DNA from: Hyphomicrobium sp.
GTDB taxonomy: Bacteria > Pseudomonadota > Alphaproteobacteria > Rhizobiales > Hyphomicrobiaceae
Direction: 5' to 3'
Assembly: GCF_019744875.1 (NCBI RefSeq)
Contig: NZ_JAIETU010000002.1
Location: 186,001-250,000, forward strand
Length of the DNA: 64,000 nucleotides
Shown here: in pieces, positions 46,926-56,914 of the stretch
How the letters are laid out: every line of letters begins with the position of its first letter
Numbering within the stretch: position 1 is the stretch's first letter
The notes under the pieces: model-generated
Told to the model about the DNA's origin: nothing
The model's input: the letters and a program-made list of their open reading frames with translations, nothing else
Databases searched by the model: none
Translations under genes and position numbers: made by a program

Positions 46926-47231
46926 ATGAAAGGCAGACACATGCTCCTGATCGTGGCCATTGTCGTGAGCGCAGTCGCGCTTGTTCTGCTGGCCTGGCAG
47001 TGGGATCTGCTGCCTCGGGACGTCATCGCCACCGGGACGGTCCAGACCGAGGACGGCAAGACATTGGAAACGCGGCAGTTTTACCGTGCGTCGCGGCAGG
47101 ATGCGTACAAGTCTTCCGCGCCTGGCCCCTTGGTCCGCGAGGCCGTCTGGGAGGTCCGGCTGCCGAGCGGCCGCTGGATCGACTGCGACGGGGCGGACTG
47201 CAAGGCCGCGGCCGGACGGGTCATGCGCTAG
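46926..47231 (+). CDS. 101-residue membrane-anchored protein, unknown function
   Basis: 101 residues. An N-terminal membrane helix (about 6-27, LLIVAIVVSAVALVLLAWQW) is followed by a short probably periplasmic domain with two Cys in WIDCDGADCKAAAG. The ribosome site is CCTGGAGAAACG before the ATG. I recognise no family. It lies about 250 bases upstream of rpsF on the same strand and is probably separate from that operon. Confidence 0.65.
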   Translation: MKGRHMLLIVAIVVSAVALVLLAWQWDLLPRDVIATGTVQTEDGKTLETRQFYRASRQDAYKSSAPGPLVREAVWEVRLPSGRWIDCDGADCKAAAGRVMR

Positions 47232-47482
47232 CACCCCCTTGCTCCGCGAACGAATTCCCGTATAAGTCGCGCCGTCACGCGCTTCGGTTGGAGGCTGAAC
47301 GGGGCCGCTTAGCTATTTCAGCTCGGCGGCAGGGTTGTATGGCGAAAGCCGAACGCCTGTTCCCCGGTGTCTCCGCTCTTTGAGTGCCTTTGGGCCTTTC
47401 GGGCTCAAAAGGGGCTTTGCGCCGAGCGGACATCGTGACCCGCACGCTTCGCGGCGGCAACATCGAAAGGAAAGGCCCAAAC

Positions 47483-48106
47483 ATGCCTCTATACGAGCAT
47501 GTCTTCCTGGCGCGCCAGGACGTCTCGCAACAGCAGGTCGAGACGCTGACCAAGGAATTCTCCGACATCATCGTCGAGGGTGGCGGCAAGGTCACCAAGA
47601 CCGAGTACTGGGGCCTCAAGGGCCTCGCGTTCAAGATCAAGAAGAGCCGCAAGGCCCACTATTCGCTCCTCAACATCGACGCGCCGTCCGCGGCTGTGAA
47701 CGAGATGGAGCGCCGCATGGGTCTTTCGACCGACATCATCCGCTTCATCACGCTGCGTCTCGACGAACTCGAGACCGAGCCGTCGATCATGATGCGCAAG
47801 CAGGATCGCGATGAGCGCGGTGGCGAGCGTGGTGGTTTCCGCGGCGGTGATCGCGGCGGCTTCCGTGGCGGCGATCGCGGCGGTTTCCGCGGTGGCGACC
47901 GTGGCGGTTTCGGTGGTGGCGCAGGCGGGGCCGAAGGCGGCTCGACGTTCCGCGCCCGTCCGCCCCGCGAAGGTGGCGATTCGCGTCCGCCGCGCGACGG
48001 CGACCGTGGTCCGCGTCCGCCGCGTGAGGGCGATGCCGGTCCGCGCGGTCCGCGTCCCGCGTTCAGAGATAACAAGCCGGGCGGCAGCACCGGGTCGGAG
48101 GGCTAA
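47483..48106 (+). CDS. rpsF: 30S ribosomal protein S6 with an RGG-repeat tail
   Basis: 207 residues from the ATG at 47483 (ribosome site AAAGGAAAGG); most bacterial S6 proteins have 95-150. Residues 1-110 are the normal S6 fold ([53 protein letters not shown]), which pairs with S18 on the 30S platform. Residues 117-140 are three perfect GGFRGGDR units, then a Pro/Arg/Gly/Asp-rich disordered tail. Disordered S6 tails are common in alphaproteobacteria, but this RGG-box repeat is striking. It heads rpsF-rpsR-DUF2232-rplI, with 2 bases to rpsR. Confidence 0.95.
   Translation: MPLYEHVFLARQDVSQQQVETLTKEFSDIIVEGGGKVTKTEYWGLKGLAFKIKKSRKAHYSLLNIDAPSAAVNEMERRMGLSTDIIRFITLRLDELETEPSIMMRKQDRDERGGERGGFRGGDRGGFRGGDRGGFRGGDRGGFGGGAGGAEGGSTFRARPPREGGDSRPPRDGDRGPRPPREGDAGPRGPRPAFRDNKPGGSTGSEG
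47831..47902 (+). repeat. 24-bp tandem repeat within rpsF
   Basis: Three in-frame 24-base units, each encoding GGFRGGDR, with only synonymous differences between units, and a partial fourth after 47902. The unit is codon-sized, so copy-number change would keep the frame. Confidence 0.85.
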
Positions 48107-48108
48107 TC

Positions 48109-48357
48109 ATGGCTGAGATTCAAGAAATCGCCGCACGCCGGCCGTTCCATCGCCGCCGCAAGACCTGCCCGTTCTCGGGCGATCAGGCGCCGAAGATCGA
48201 TTACAAGGACGTCCGCACGCTCGGCCGTTACATCTCGGAGCGCGGCAAGATCGTTCCGAGCCGCATCACGGCCGTTTCGGCAAAGAAGCAGCGCGAGCTT
48301 GCTCGCGCAATCAAGCGGGCCCGCTTCCTCGGCCTGCTGCCGTACGTTCTGAAGTAA
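48109..48357 (+). CDS. rpsR: 30S ribosomal protein S18
   Basis: 82 residues, normal length. The signature [20 protein letters not shown] is followed by [20 protein letters not shown] and [17 protein letters not shown]. The single Cys, in KTCPFSG, does not form a full zinc knuckle. It binds S6 on the 30S subunit. It starts 2 bases after the rpsF stop. Confidence 0.97.
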   Translation: MAEIQEIAARRPFHRRRKTCPFSGDQAPKIDYKDVRTLGRYISERGKIVPSRITAVSAKKQRELARAIKRARFLGLLPYVLK

Positions 48358-48440
48358 GCGCGACACGCGCAAAAATAGGTTGGGTGAGCGATGCGCACGC
48401 GTCCTCTCCCTAACCGCATTGGATGCGGGACAGCTAGGAC

Positions 48441-49436
48441 ATGAGAAGTCATTCTCTGATCGGTATTGGCCTTGGGCTGGTCGCGGCGGTGGTATTCGCC
48501 TCCGCGACCACCGGTCCGCTGTTTGCCCGCTTCCTCCTTCTTTTCATCACGCCCCTCGCCATCGCGCTGGCCGGTCTCGGCTGGGGCTGGCGCACGGCTG
48601 CGCTCGCGGGCACGGTCGGCACGGCGCTCGTGTTCGTCTTCTCGACGCCTGCCGTTGCGGCCGCCTTCGCCTTGACGCAGGCCGCGCCGATGGCGGTTCT
48701 GACGTATCTCGCGCTTCTCAGCCGGCCCGCGAACGAAGACGTCCCATCGTCCGACGACGATGCCCCCAACCTCGAATGGTATCCGCCGGGCCGCATCGTC
48801 ATCTGGGCCGCCGTGCTGGCTGGACTGATGGCCATCGGCACGCTGGCGCTGCTCGGCAACGATCTCGATCAACTGCGCCGCTCGCTCGGAGACGTGATCA
48901 AGCAGGCGCTGCCCGCGGCTCTGCCTGAAGGCCAGGCGCCGATGCAGCTCAGCGACGTGGAAGTTGCGGCGCTGGCCGACATCGCGCTGTCCATCCTGCC
49001 GGGAGCGTCCGCGCTCTCGTGGATGTCGAGCCTGTTGTTCAACCTGTGGCTTGCGGGGCGCGTGACGCTGGCCTCGGGCCAGCTCGGCCGGCCGTGGCCG
49101 GATCTCGCCGCCCTCACCTATCCCGCCTACACGCCGCTCGCGTTCGGCGCGTTGCTGCTCGGCCTGATGATGACCGGATATCCGGGCCTCGTCGCCTCCG
49201 CCATGGCGGGTGGGCTGTTCCTCGCCTACCTGCTGCTCGGCCTTGCCATCATTCACTACACGACGCGCGGCCAGCCCTGGCGCCCGTTCGCGCTCTGGGC
49301 GCTCTACGGCTCGCTGATCGTCGTCAACGTCTGGATCTGGATCGTGGTGGCCATTCTCGGCCTCGCCGAAACCGTCCTTCACTTGCGGGCCCGCTCGAAT
49401 GCGGCGCCCGGTCCACCGCTGCAACCCAACACCTGA
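48441..49436 (+). CDS. DUF2232 multi-pass membrane protein
   Basis: 331 residues with about eight hydrophobic segments (for example [20 protein letters not shown] and [20 protein letters not shown]). It belongs to the DUF2232 group that sits between rpsR and rplI in alphaproteobacteria. Function is unknown; the constant link to ribosomal genes is the only clue. It is 83 bases after rpsR and 23 before rplI, so it should be part of that message. Confidence 0.85.
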   Translation: MRSHSLIGIGLGLVAAVVFASATTGPLFARFLLLFITPLAIALAGLGWGWRTAALAGTVGTALVFVFSTPAVAAAFALTQAAPMAVLTYLALLSRPANEDVPSSDDDAPNLEWYPPGRIVIWAAVLAGLMAIGTLALLGNDLDQLRRSLGDVIKQALPAALPEGQAPMQLSDVEVAALADIALSILPGASALSWMSSLLFNLWLAGRVTLASGQLGRPWPDLAALTYPAYTPLAFGALLLGLMMTGYPGLVASAMAGGLFLAYLLLGLAIIHYTTRGQPWRPFALWALYGSLIVVNVWIWIVVAILGLAETVLHLRARSNAAPGPPLQPNT

Positions 49437-49459
49437 TCATCTCAAAGGAGACTAATCCC

Positions 49460-50044
49460 ATGCAGGTCATTCTACTCGAACGCATCGGCCGGCTCGGCCA
49501 GATGGGCGACGTCGTCAACGTCAAGGACGGCTATGCCCGCAACTATCTGCTGCCGCTCAAGAAGGCGCTGCGCGCCACCAAGGAAAACCTCACCGTTTTC
49601 GAGAGCCAGCGCAGCCAGCTCGAAGCCAACAACCTCGAGCACAAGAAGGAAGCCGAAGCCGTTTCCGCCAAGCTCGAAGGGAAGGTTTTCGTCGCCATCC
49701 GCTCGGCCGGCGATACGGGCCAGCTCTACGGCTCGGTTTCGACGCGCGATATCGCGGAAGCCATCACGGCGGGCGGGTTCACGATGGATCGCCGCCAAAT
49801 CGTGCTCGACCGTCCGATCAAGACGCTCGGCCTGCACGACATCACCGTCGCGCTGCATCCGGAAGTCTCCGTGAAGGTCTCGCTCAACGTGGCGCGCTCG
49901 GAAGAAGAAGCCGAGAAGCAGGCCCGCGGCGAAGACGTGACGATGGTCAAGGACGAAGCGCCCGAGATCGAGACGTTCAACCCGGATGACGCCTTCGAAG
50001 ACGGCGCCGCGCCGGCCGGCGACGACGAAGCCGACGCGTCGTAA
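49460..50044 (+). CDS. rplI: 50S ribosomal protein L9
   Basis: 194 residues from the ATG at 49460, with a strong ribosome site (AAAGGAG). The N-terminal [20 protein letters not shown] and [20 protein letters not shown] motifs, the long central helix, and the C-terminal domain ([14 protein letters not shown]) are typical. An acidic tail of about 45 residues after the fold, ending in [19 protein letters not shown], is longer than in E. coli but common in this order. A terminator follows. Confidence 0.96.
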   Translation: MQVILLERIGRLGQMGDVVNVKDGYARNYLLPLKKALRATKENLTVFESQRSQLEANNLEHKKEAEAVSAKLEGKVFVAIRSAGDTGQLYGSVSTRDIAEAITAGGFTMDRRQIVLDRPIKTLGLHDITVALHPEVSVKVSLNVARSEEEAEKQARGEDVTMVKDEAPEIETFNPDDAFEDGAAPAGDDEADAS

Positions 50045-50069
50045 GACGCGCGTTTGGTCGGTTGTTTCA

Positions 50070-50102
50070 GTGGCCGGGAGCGCTCGCTTCCGGCCACTTT
50101 TT
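50070..50102 (+). terminator. Rho-independent terminator of the rpsF-rplI operon
   Basis: Stem of 12-13 bp, GTGGCCGGGAGCG against CGCTTCCGGCCAC with one G-T pair (50070-50097), then TTTTT. It lies 25 bases after the rplI stop. Confidence 0.85.
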
Positions 50103-50290
50103 CATGCGCGAGGGCGCGTGTATTTTACGGCCGCCGTCACACGCTTTAAGTTGTGCAGGCCGTCATTCCGTTGGCGCGATTCGCTGCGGACATTTCGCTT
50201 CAGACAAGGCGGAAGTTTTTGGCGTGTGGGTAACGTGGAGAGGCTGGGGATCGGCTAGGGCGACTCGCGGGGCTGGTTTAGGTTTCGCGC

Positions 50291-51805
50291 ATGGCAAACA
50301 CCGCACTCCTCCAATCCGACCAACTGCGCGACGCTGCGGCCGCGGCCGAGCCTCAGCAGTTCCGCGAAGCTCCGCACAACATCGAGGCCGAGCAGGCTCT
50401 CCTCGGTGCGATCCTCATCAACAACGAGGCCATGGACCGCGTCTCGGCGTTTCTGGAGCCGCCGCACTTCTTCGATCCTCTGCATGGGCAGATTTTCGAG
50501 ACGGCCGGAAAGATGATCCAGGCCGGCAAGCAGGCGACGCCGATCACGCTCAAGACGTTCTTCGATTCGGCCGAGCCGATCGACGAGCATCTGACCGTTC
50601 CGCAGTATCTCGGACGCCTCGCGGCCAACGCCACGTCGATCATCAACGCCCACGACTACGGCCGGACGGTCTACGATCTCGCCGTGCGCCGCTCGCTGAT
50701 CGTGCTCGGCGAGGACATGGTCAATTCCGCCTACGACGCGCCGATCGATTTTCCGCCGGACAGCCAGATCCAGGAAGCCGAAACGCGCCTCTACGATCTT
50801 GCCGAGCGCGGCAAGTACGGCCAGGGCTTCATGAGCTTCGGCACCGCACTGACGCACGCCATCGACATGGCCAACGCCGCCTACGAGCGCGACGGACATT
50901 TGTCGGGGCTGTCGTCGGGTCTCACCGACCTCGATAACAAAATGGGCGGCCTGCAGTCGTCGGACTTGATCATTCTCGCCGGACGCCCGTCGATGGGCAA
51001 AACGGCGCTCGTGACCAACATCGCCTACAACGTCGCCAAGGCCTATCGCTCCGAGACGCAGGCGGACGGCACCGAGAAAACGGTCGACGGCGGACGGGTC
51101 GGCTTCTTCTCGCTCGAAATGAGCGCCGAGCAGCTCGCCACACGTATTCTGTCCGAGCAGGCGGAGGTGGCGTCCGAGAAGATCCGCCGCGGCATGATCA
51201 CCGAGGACGAGTTCCGCAAGCTCGTCTCCGTCTCGCAGGAAATGAGCCGCGCGCCGCTGTACATCGACCAGACGGGCGGCATTTCCATCGCCCAGCTTGC
51301 GGCGCGTGCGCGCAAGCTCAAGCGGCAGAAGGGGCTCGACCTCCTGATCGTGGATTACCTTCAGTTGCTCTCGGGATCGTCCAAGAAGGGCGACAACCGC
51401 GTTCAGGAAATCACGGAAATCACGACCGGTCTCAAGGCCTTGGCCAAGGAGCTCGCGGTGCCGATCGTGGCGCTTTCGCAGCTCTCGCGTCAGGTCGAGC
51501 AGCGCGAAGACAAGCGCCCCCAGCTCTCAGACCTGCGTGAATCGGGCTCGATCGAGCAGGACGCCGACGTTGTCATGTTCGTGTTTCGCGAGGAATACTA
51601 CGTCGAGCGGCAGAAGCCGCGCGAGGGTACTCCGGAGTTCAACGATTGGCAGACGCAGATGATGGCTGTCAGCGGCAAGGCCGAGGTGATCATCGGCAAG
51701 CAGCGTCACGGTCCCGTGGGCGCGGTGCAGCTTGCGTTCGAGAGCCAGTTCACGCGCTTCGGCAATCTGGCCAAAGAGTTCCAAATGCCCGAGCGGTACG
51801 AGTGA
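50291..51805 (+). CDS. dnaB: Replicative DNA helicase
   Basis: 504 residues. The N-terminal DnaB domain (HNIEAEQALLGAILINNEAM) joins through a linker to the RecA-like motor with Walker A GRPSMGKTALVTN, Walker B LLIVDYLQLLSG, and the SQLSRQVEQREDKRPQLSDL region with its arginine finger. It is a hexameric 5'-3' helicase at the replication fork. There is no intein. It starts about 190 bases after the rplI terminator and leads dnaB-alr-radA-cvpA on the plus strand. Confidence 0.97.
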   Translation: MANTALLQSDQLRDAAAAAEPQQFREAPHNIEAEQALLGAILINNEAMDRVSAFLEPPHFFDPLHGQIFETAGKMIQAGKQATPITLKTFFDSAEPIDEHLTVPQYLGRLAANATSIINAHDYGRTVYDLAVRRSLIVLGEDMVNSAYDAPIDFPPDSQIQEAETRLYDLAERGKYGQGFMSFGTALTHAIDMANAAYERDGHLSGLSSGLTDLDNKMGGLQSSDLIILAGRPSMGKTALVTNIAYNVAKAYRSETQADGTEKTVDGGRVGFFSLEMSAEQLATRILSEQAEVASEKIRRGMITEDEFRKLVSVSQEMSRAPLYIDQTGGISIAQLAARARKLKRQKGLDLLIVDYLQLLSGSSKKGDNRVQEITEITTGLKALAKELAVPIVALSQLSRQVEQREDKRPQLSDLRESGSIEQDADVVMFVFREEYYVERQKPREGTPEFNDWQTQMMAVSGKAEVIIGKQRHGPVGAVQLAFESQFTRFGNLAKEFQMPERYE

Positions 51806-51839
51806 GACTGCAAGATCGCGGCACTTTGGGGCTGGCGGC

Positions 51840-52973
51840 ATGAGTGCGCCCGGGCTGCCGGCGGACGCGACCGGCCTCATCACTGTCGACCTCGATGCGC
51901 TCTGCGCCAACTGGCGCGCGCTCGCTCAACTGGTCGCGCCGGCGGAATGCGGGGCCGTGGTCAAGGCCGACGCCTATGGGCTCGGCGCGGCGGAGGTTAT
52001 CCCCGCGCTCGCCCGGGCTGGCTGCCGCACGTTCTTCATCGCCACGCCCGAGGAAGCATCCGCGGCGCGCCGTTTGGTGCCCAGTGCGCGCCTGTTCGCG
52101 CTCGATGGGCTGGTGCCCGGGTCGGCGCAGAACTTCATCGCGGCGGATGTGGCGCCCGTGCTCTCCGGTCTCGATGAGATCGCGGACTGGAGCGCGCACG
52201 CGCGGCAGGCCGGACGGCGGCTGCCTGCGGCACTGCATGTCGATTCCGGTCTCAATCGGCTGGGTTTGTCCGCCGATGACGTCTCCATTCTTGCGAGCGA
52301 ACGCGAGCGCCTCGAACACCTCGACGTGCGGCTCGTCATGAGCCATCTGGCGTGCGCCGACGATCCCGATCATCCGCACAACGCGCGCCAGCGCGCGGCC
52401 TTCGAGCAGCGGCGCGCGACCCTCGCCCTCCCCTCTGCGTCGGCGAGCCTTGCCGCATCGGACGGGCTGATGCTGGGCGCGCCGTTCCACTATGATCTGG
52501 TGCGCCCGGGCTATGCGCTCTATGGCGGACAGGCGTTTCAAGGCGGTGCGACGCCGGTCAATCCGGTGGTGACGGTCGCGGCAGGAATTCTGCAGGTGCG
52601 GACCGTGGACGCGGGCGAGAGCGTCGGTTACTCCGCCTCGTGGGTGGCGCCGCGGCAGACGCGCGTCGCCATCGTCGCGGCGGGCTATGCGGATGGGTTG
52701 GGGCGCGGCCTGAGCGCGTCTTCGAATGAGACCGGCGGGATCGTGATGGTACACGGCCAGAGCGCGCCGATCGTCGGGCGGGTGTCGATGGATCTCATCA
52801 CGGTGGACGTGACGGACGTCGTGGGCCGCGTGCAGCGCGGCGATCTCGTGACGCTGATCGGGCCGGGCTTGACGATCGAGGCGATGGGGCGCGCGGCGGG
52901 CACCATTGGCTACGAGGTGCTGACGCGGCTCGGGACACGTTTCGCGCGGCGCTACGTCGGCGGGGGCGCTTAG
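51840..52973 (+). CDS. alr: Alanine racemase
   Basis: 377 residues from the ATG at 51840. A PLP enzyme making D-alanine for peptidoglycan. The PLP lysine is in AVVKADAYGLGAAEVIPAL near residue 41; the catalytic Tyr region is VGYSASWVAPRQTRVAIVAA; GRVSMDLITVDVTD is also typical. The frame is open upstream through the end of dnaB, but the earlier part is not Alr-like. Its stop abuts the radA start (TAGATG). Confidence 0.95.
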   Translation: MSAPGLPADATGLITVDLDALCANWRALAQLVAPAECGAVVKADAYGLGAAEVIPALARAGCRTFFIATPEEASAARRLVPSARLFALDGLVPGSAQNFIAADVAPVLSGLDEIADWSAHARQAGRRLPAALHVDSGLNRLGLSADDVSILASERERLEHLDVRLVMSHLACADDPDHPHNARQRAAFEQRRATLALPSASASLAASDGLMLGAPFHYDLVRPGYALYGGQAFQGGATPVNPVVTVAAGILQVRTVDAGESVGYSASWVAPRQTRVAIVAAGYADGLGRGLSASSNETGGIVMVHGQSAPIVGRVSMDLITVDVTDVVGRVQRGDLVTLIGPGLTIEAMGRAAGTIGYEVLTRLGTRFARRYVGGGA

Positions 52974-54350
52974 ATGGCCAAGGCCGCGAAATCCAGTTTC
53001 GTCTGCCAGAGCTGCGGGGCGGTCGCCTCGCGCTGGGCGGGCAAGTGTACGTCGTGCGGCGACTGGAACACCATTGTCGAGGAAGCAGGCACGGCGGCGC
53101 CTCCGGGATCGGGCATCGTTGGCGCCACCAAGGGCAAGGCGCTGCGCCTCGAAACGCTGGCTGGTGCGCCCGAGGAAGCGCCGCGCTTTCTCACCGGCAT
53201 GCCGGAACTCGACCGCGTCACGGGCGGCGGCATCGTACCCGGGTCCGTGCTGCTGATCGCGGGCGAGCCGGGCATCGGCAAATCGACGCTTCTCTTGCAG
53301 CTTGCGGCGGCGCTGGGTCGCGGCGGGCGACGGGCCATCTATTTCTCCGGCGAAGAAGCATCAGCGCAGGTCCGCCTGCGGGCGGCACGCCTCGGACTTG
53401 CAGACGCACCGGTGGCGCTGGCCGCCGAAACCAGCCTCACCAACATTCTTGCAACGCTCGCGTCCGAGAAGCGCGCCGATCTCGTGGTCGTCGATTCGAT
53501 CCAGACGCTTTGGTCCGATGCGCTTGAGGCCGCGCCCGGCTCGGTCAGCCAGGTGCGAGCGGCGACGCAGTCTCTGGTGCGCTATGCCAAGACGGCGGGC
53601 TGTGCGCTCCTGCTGGTGGGCCATGTGACCAAGGACGGCCAGATCGCCGGGCCCAAGGCCATCGAGCACGTGGTGGATACTGTGCTCTCGTTCGAGGGCG
53701 ACCGGGGGCACAGCTACCGCATCCTGCGCGCAACCAAGAACCGCTTCGGCGCGACGGATGAAATCGGCGTGTTCGAAATGGTGGGCTCGGGCCTGCGCGA
53801 GGTCGCGAACCCGTCCGAGCTGTTCCTCGGCGAGCGCGACGCAGATGCGCCGGGCACGGCTGTGTTCGCCGGCATGGAAGGAACGCGGCCGATCCTGGTC
53901 GAGATCCAGGCACTGGTGGCGCCGTCCGGTCTCGGCCAGCCGCGCCGTGCCGTGGTGGGCTGGGAGCAGAGCCGGCTCGCCATGCTGATCGCCGTGCTCG
54001 AAGCGCGCTGCGGCGTGTCGTTCTCGCACCACGATGTCTATCTCAACGTTGCGGGCGGGCTGCGCATCGTGGAGCCGGCCGCCGATCTCGCGGCGGCGGC
54101 TGCGCTGCTGGCCTCTCTCAGCAACCGGGCGCTCGACCCGAAACAGATCCATTTCGGCGAGATTTCGCTCTCGGGCGCGGTGCGTGCGGCCCCGCATACG
54201 GGGTTACGGCTCAAGGAAGCGGCCAAGCTCGGCTTCAGCGAGGCGGTGATGCCGGCAGGCGGCGAAGCCGTCAGCGAGGCCAACCGGCTGGAGCTGCGCC
54301 GGATCAGCCACCTCAAGGAGCTTGCAGAGGCGCTCGGCCCATGCGACTGA
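52974..54350 (+). CDS. radA: DNA repair protein RadA
   Basis: 458 residues. A C4 zinc finger (FVCQSCGAVASRWAGKCTSC) leads into a RecA-type ATPase with Walker A IAGEPGIGKSTLLLQ, the RadA-specific KNRFGATDEIGVFEM motif, and a C-terminal Lon-protease-like domain ([20 protein letters not shown]). RadA helps D-loop branch migration in recombinational repair. The ATG directly follows the alr stop, so the two are coupled. cvpA follows 58 bases later. Confidence 0.96.
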   Translation: MAKAAKSSFVCQSCGAVASRWAGKCTSCGDWNTIVEEAGTAAPPGSGIVGATKGKALRLETLAGAPEEAPRFLTGMPELDRVTGGGIVPGSVLLIAGEPGIGKSTLLLQLAAALGRGGRRAIYFSGEEASAQVRLRAARLGLADAPVALAAETSLTNILATLASEKRADLVVVDSIQTLWSDALEAAPGSVSQVRAATQSLVRYAKTAGCALLLVGHVTKDGQIAGPKAIEHVVDTVLSFEGDRGHSYRILRATKNRFGATDEIGVFEMVGSGLREVANPSELFLGERDADAPGTAVFAGMEGTRPILVEIQALVAPSGLGQPRRAVVGWEQSRLAMLIAVLEARCGVSFSHHDVYLNVAGGLRIVEPAADLAAAAALLASLSNRALDPKQIHFGEISLSGAVRAAPHTGLRLKEAAKLGFSEAVMPAGGEAVSEANRLELRRISHLKELAEALGPCD

Positions 54351-54408
54351 AACGGCGGGGACTCTCGACTTTTCCGACGCCGCTGACCCATCCGAGGAGC
54401 CAAGGGCC

Positions 54409-54975
54409 ATGATTGGGCCGCTCACGTATCTCGACGCCGCTGTGCTGGCGATCTGCTTCATCTCGGCGCTGCTCGCCATGTACCGCGGGCTGACGCGCGA
54501 GCTGATGTCGATCCTGTCATGGATCGCGGCCGCCGGCGCGACGCTCTATTTCGTGTTGAACTACAAGAAGGTGGCCGAAGACATGGCCGCCCAGATGAAC
54601 ACGCAGGTGGCCGTGGCGCAGATCGCCATCGGCGCCGTCATCTTCCTGATCGTGCTCATTATCGTGCACCTGATCACATCGCGAATCTCGGACGCGATCC
54701 TGGACAGCAGCGTCGGCATGATCGACCGCATCCTGGGCTTCGTCTTTGGACTGGCACGCGGCTTCCTGCTCGTCGTCATTCCCTATATGTTCTACGCATC
54801 TTTCGTCCCCGATGAGCAGAACCACCTGCCGTGGGTGCGCGATGGTCTGTCGACCCCGTATATCCGCTCGACGGGCAATGTGATCCGCGGAACGCTCGAA
54901 ACCTATATGCCGACGTCACTTTCCCAGCCCAAGGAAGAGGTGCCGCAGGAGCCGACTGAGCCGCCGGCGCAATAG
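54409..54975 (+). CDS. cvpA: CvpA family membrane protein
   Basis: 188 residues from the ATG at 54409 with ribosome site GAGGAG. Four hydrophobic segments (AVLAICFISALLAMYRG, LSWIAAAGATLYFVL, IAIGAVIFLIVLIIVHLI, ILGFVFGLARGFLLVVI) and the conserved YRGLTRELMSILSW and GMIDRILGFVFG motifs. CvpA is needed for colicin V production in E. coli and for envelope resistance more broadly; mechanism is unknown. It precedes purF, a CvpA-PurF linkage seen across many bacteria. Confidence 0.92.
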   Translation: MIGPLTYLDAAVLAICFISALLAMYRGLTRELMSILSWIAAAGATLYFVLNYKKVAEDMAAQMNTQVAVAQIAIGAVIFLIVLIIVHLITSRISDAILDSSVGMIDRILGFVFGLARGFLLVVIPYMFYASFVPDEQNHLPWVRDGLSTPYIRSTGNVIRGTLETYMPTSLSQPKEEVPQEPTEPPAQ

Positions 54976-55010
54976 CCCGCGACAGATCTGCGACAGGTGC
55001 AACAAAGCTC

Positions 55011-55038
55011 TTTAACGACCCGGCGATTATCATATATT
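55011..55038 (+). promoter_or_regulatory. Possible sigma-70 promoter of purF
   Basis: TTTAAC (55011-55016), 16-base spacer, TATATT (55033-55038), in the AT-richest part of the cvpA-purF gap. The -35 is weak. It would give a leader of about 105 bases. Confidence 0.4.
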
Positions 55039-55148
55039 CCGCGCAAGCAACGCAGGGCGTAGTTCCCCCTGATGCGGCGTGCGCAGGCACCCGTTGTGAG
55101 ACACGGTTTTTAGTCTAGTTGCGGCGGATGCTTTAGCGGGAGGCAGCC

Positions 55149-56648
55149 ATGACGCACGATCGGTCGCTCGGAGCCGGGCACGACCCTTTTCCGGATTTCG
55201 GCCTGTCCAAGATGGGCGACGACAGGCTACGCGAGGAATGCGGCGTCTTCGGCGTCTTCGGGCACCCTGACGCGGCGGCCATCACAGCGCTCGGGCTTCA
55301 CGCGCTCCAACATCGCGGACAGGAAGCGGCGGGCATCGTCTCCTACGACGGCCAGCAGTTCCACGCCGAGCGCCATCTCGGCCTGGTCGGTGACAACTTC
55401 AACGACGCGGCCATTATCCATCGGCTGAAGGGCACGATGGCCGTCGGCCACAACCGCTATTCGACCACGGGCGAGCCGGCCCTGAAGAACGTCCAGCCGC
55501 TCTACGCCGATATCGACACCGGCGGGTTCGCGGTGGCGCACAACGGCAATCTCACAAACGCGCTGACGCTTCGCGAAGAGCTGATCAAGACCGGCGCGAT
55601 CTTCCCCTCCACCTCGGACACCGAGGTCATTCTCCATCTTCTGTCGCGCTCCAAGAAGCGGCGCATGGTCGAGCGTTTCGTTGAGGCGACGCGCCAGATC
55701 GAAGGCGCATGGTCGCTCGTCTCGCTGACCAACGACATGATGATCGCCGCGCGCGATCCGGTCGGCATCCGCCCGCTCGTCATCGGCCGGCTTGGCGACG
55801 CCTACGTGTTCGCGTCCGAGACGTGCGCGCTCGATATCGTCGGCGCGGAGTTCCTGCGCGAGGTCGAGAACGGCGAGGTCGTCGTCGTTTCCGAAGCGGG
55901 CCTCGAAAGCCACCGCCCGTATCCGCGCCGCCCGGCGCGTCCCTGCATCTTCGAATGCATCTACTTCTCGCGGCCTGACAGCGTGATCGGCGGCCGTTCC
56001 GTCTATGACGTGCGCCAGCAAATGGGAGTGCAGCTCGCGCGTGAGGCACCGGCCGACGCCGACGTGATCGTGCCGATCCCGGATTCGGGCGTGCCGGCAG
56101 CCATCGGGTTCGCGCGTGAATCGGGGCTGCCGTTCGAACTCGGCATCATCCGCAATCACTATGTGGGACGCACCTTCATCGAGCCGGAGCAGCGCATCCG
56201 CCAGCTCGGCGTCAAGCTCAAGCACTCGGCCAATGCGGGCGTGATCCGCGGCAAGCGGATCGTGCTGATCGACGACAGCGTCGTGCGCGGCACCACATCG
56301 AAGAAGATCGTGGAACTCATGTACGATGCGGGCGCGCGTGAGGTGCATATGCGCATCTCGTCTCCGCCGATTACGCACTCCGACTATTACGGCATCGATA
56401 CACCGAGCAAGACGGCGCTGCTCGCGGCCAACTACGATCTCGAGGGCATGCGCGCCTTCATGGGGGCGGACAGCCTCGCGTTCCTGTCGGTCGACGGCAT
56501 CTATCGCGCTGTCGGGTACGAAGGCCGCGACGGGCGCGCGCCCCAGTTCACCGACCATTGCTTCACGGGCGAATACCCGACGGAGCTGACCGACCAGAAC
56601 GGCCAGGCGAGCACGCGCCAGTTGTCGCTGCTGGCGGAAGTGAGCTGA
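55149..56648 (+). CDS. purF: Amidophosphoribosyltransferase
   Basis: 499 residues with a strong ribosome site (GGGAGGCAGCC). First committed step of purine synthesis, forming phosphoribosylamine from PRPP and glutamine. The nucleophile Cys is C31 in REECGVFGVFG, behind a 30-residue propeptide that must be removed. The HNRYSTTG and VAHNGNLTNALTLREEL motifs belong to the glutaminase half; the PRPP site is RIVLIDDSVVRGTTSKKIVE. No Fe-S cysteine cluster pattern was sought in detail. It follows cvpA. Confidence 0.97.
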   Translation: MTHDRSLGAGHDPFPDFGLSKMGDDRLREECGVFGVFGHPDAAAITALGLHALQHRGQEAAGIVSYDGQQFHAERHLGLVGDNFNDAAIIHRLKGTMAVGHNRYSTTGEPALKNVQPLYADIDTGGFAVAHNGNLTNALTLREELIKTGAIFPSTSDTEVILHLLSRSKKRRMVERFVEATRQIEGAWSLVSLTNDMMIAARDPVGIRPLVIGRLGDAYVFASETCALDIVGAEFLREVENGEVVVVSEAGLESHRPYPRRPARPCIFECIYFSRPDSVIGGRSVYDVRQQMGVQLAREAPADADVIVPIPDSGVPAAIGFARESGLPFELGIIRNHYVGRTFIEPEQRIRQLGVKLKHSANAGVIRGKRIVLIDDSVVRGTTSKKIVELMYDAGAREVHMRISSPPITHSDYYGIDTPSKTALLAANYDLEGMRAFMGADSLAFLSVDGIYRAVGYEGRDGRAPQFTDHCFTGEYPTELTDQNGQASTRQLSLLAEVS

Positions 56649-56914
56649 TTTCCGGGTGGCGCCTCGCTTTCGGCGCCGCCCATCCACTCCCTCTCGTCTC
56701 TCGCGAAACCGGTGCGCTTTCGGGGGAAATCCCCGGCCGATCTTCGTTTGATTATGGGCGCTCTTTGGCCGCATGACCGGGGGCTGCTCCGGCGTCGATG
56801 CGCTGTCCGCAATGGCGTATTGGAAACCAACCGGTCCGGCCGGGCTTCTCTCCGGCCCCCTTCCGCGCCTACACTCCCTCCTGCCGTCATCACTCAGCAG
56901 TTCAGAAGGCCCCC

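Noticed and set aside
47831-47902. Tandem repeat considered as a CRISPR-like or minisatellite locus
   Set aside because: The units are contiguous, in frame and encode a low-complexity tail of S6; no spacers exist.
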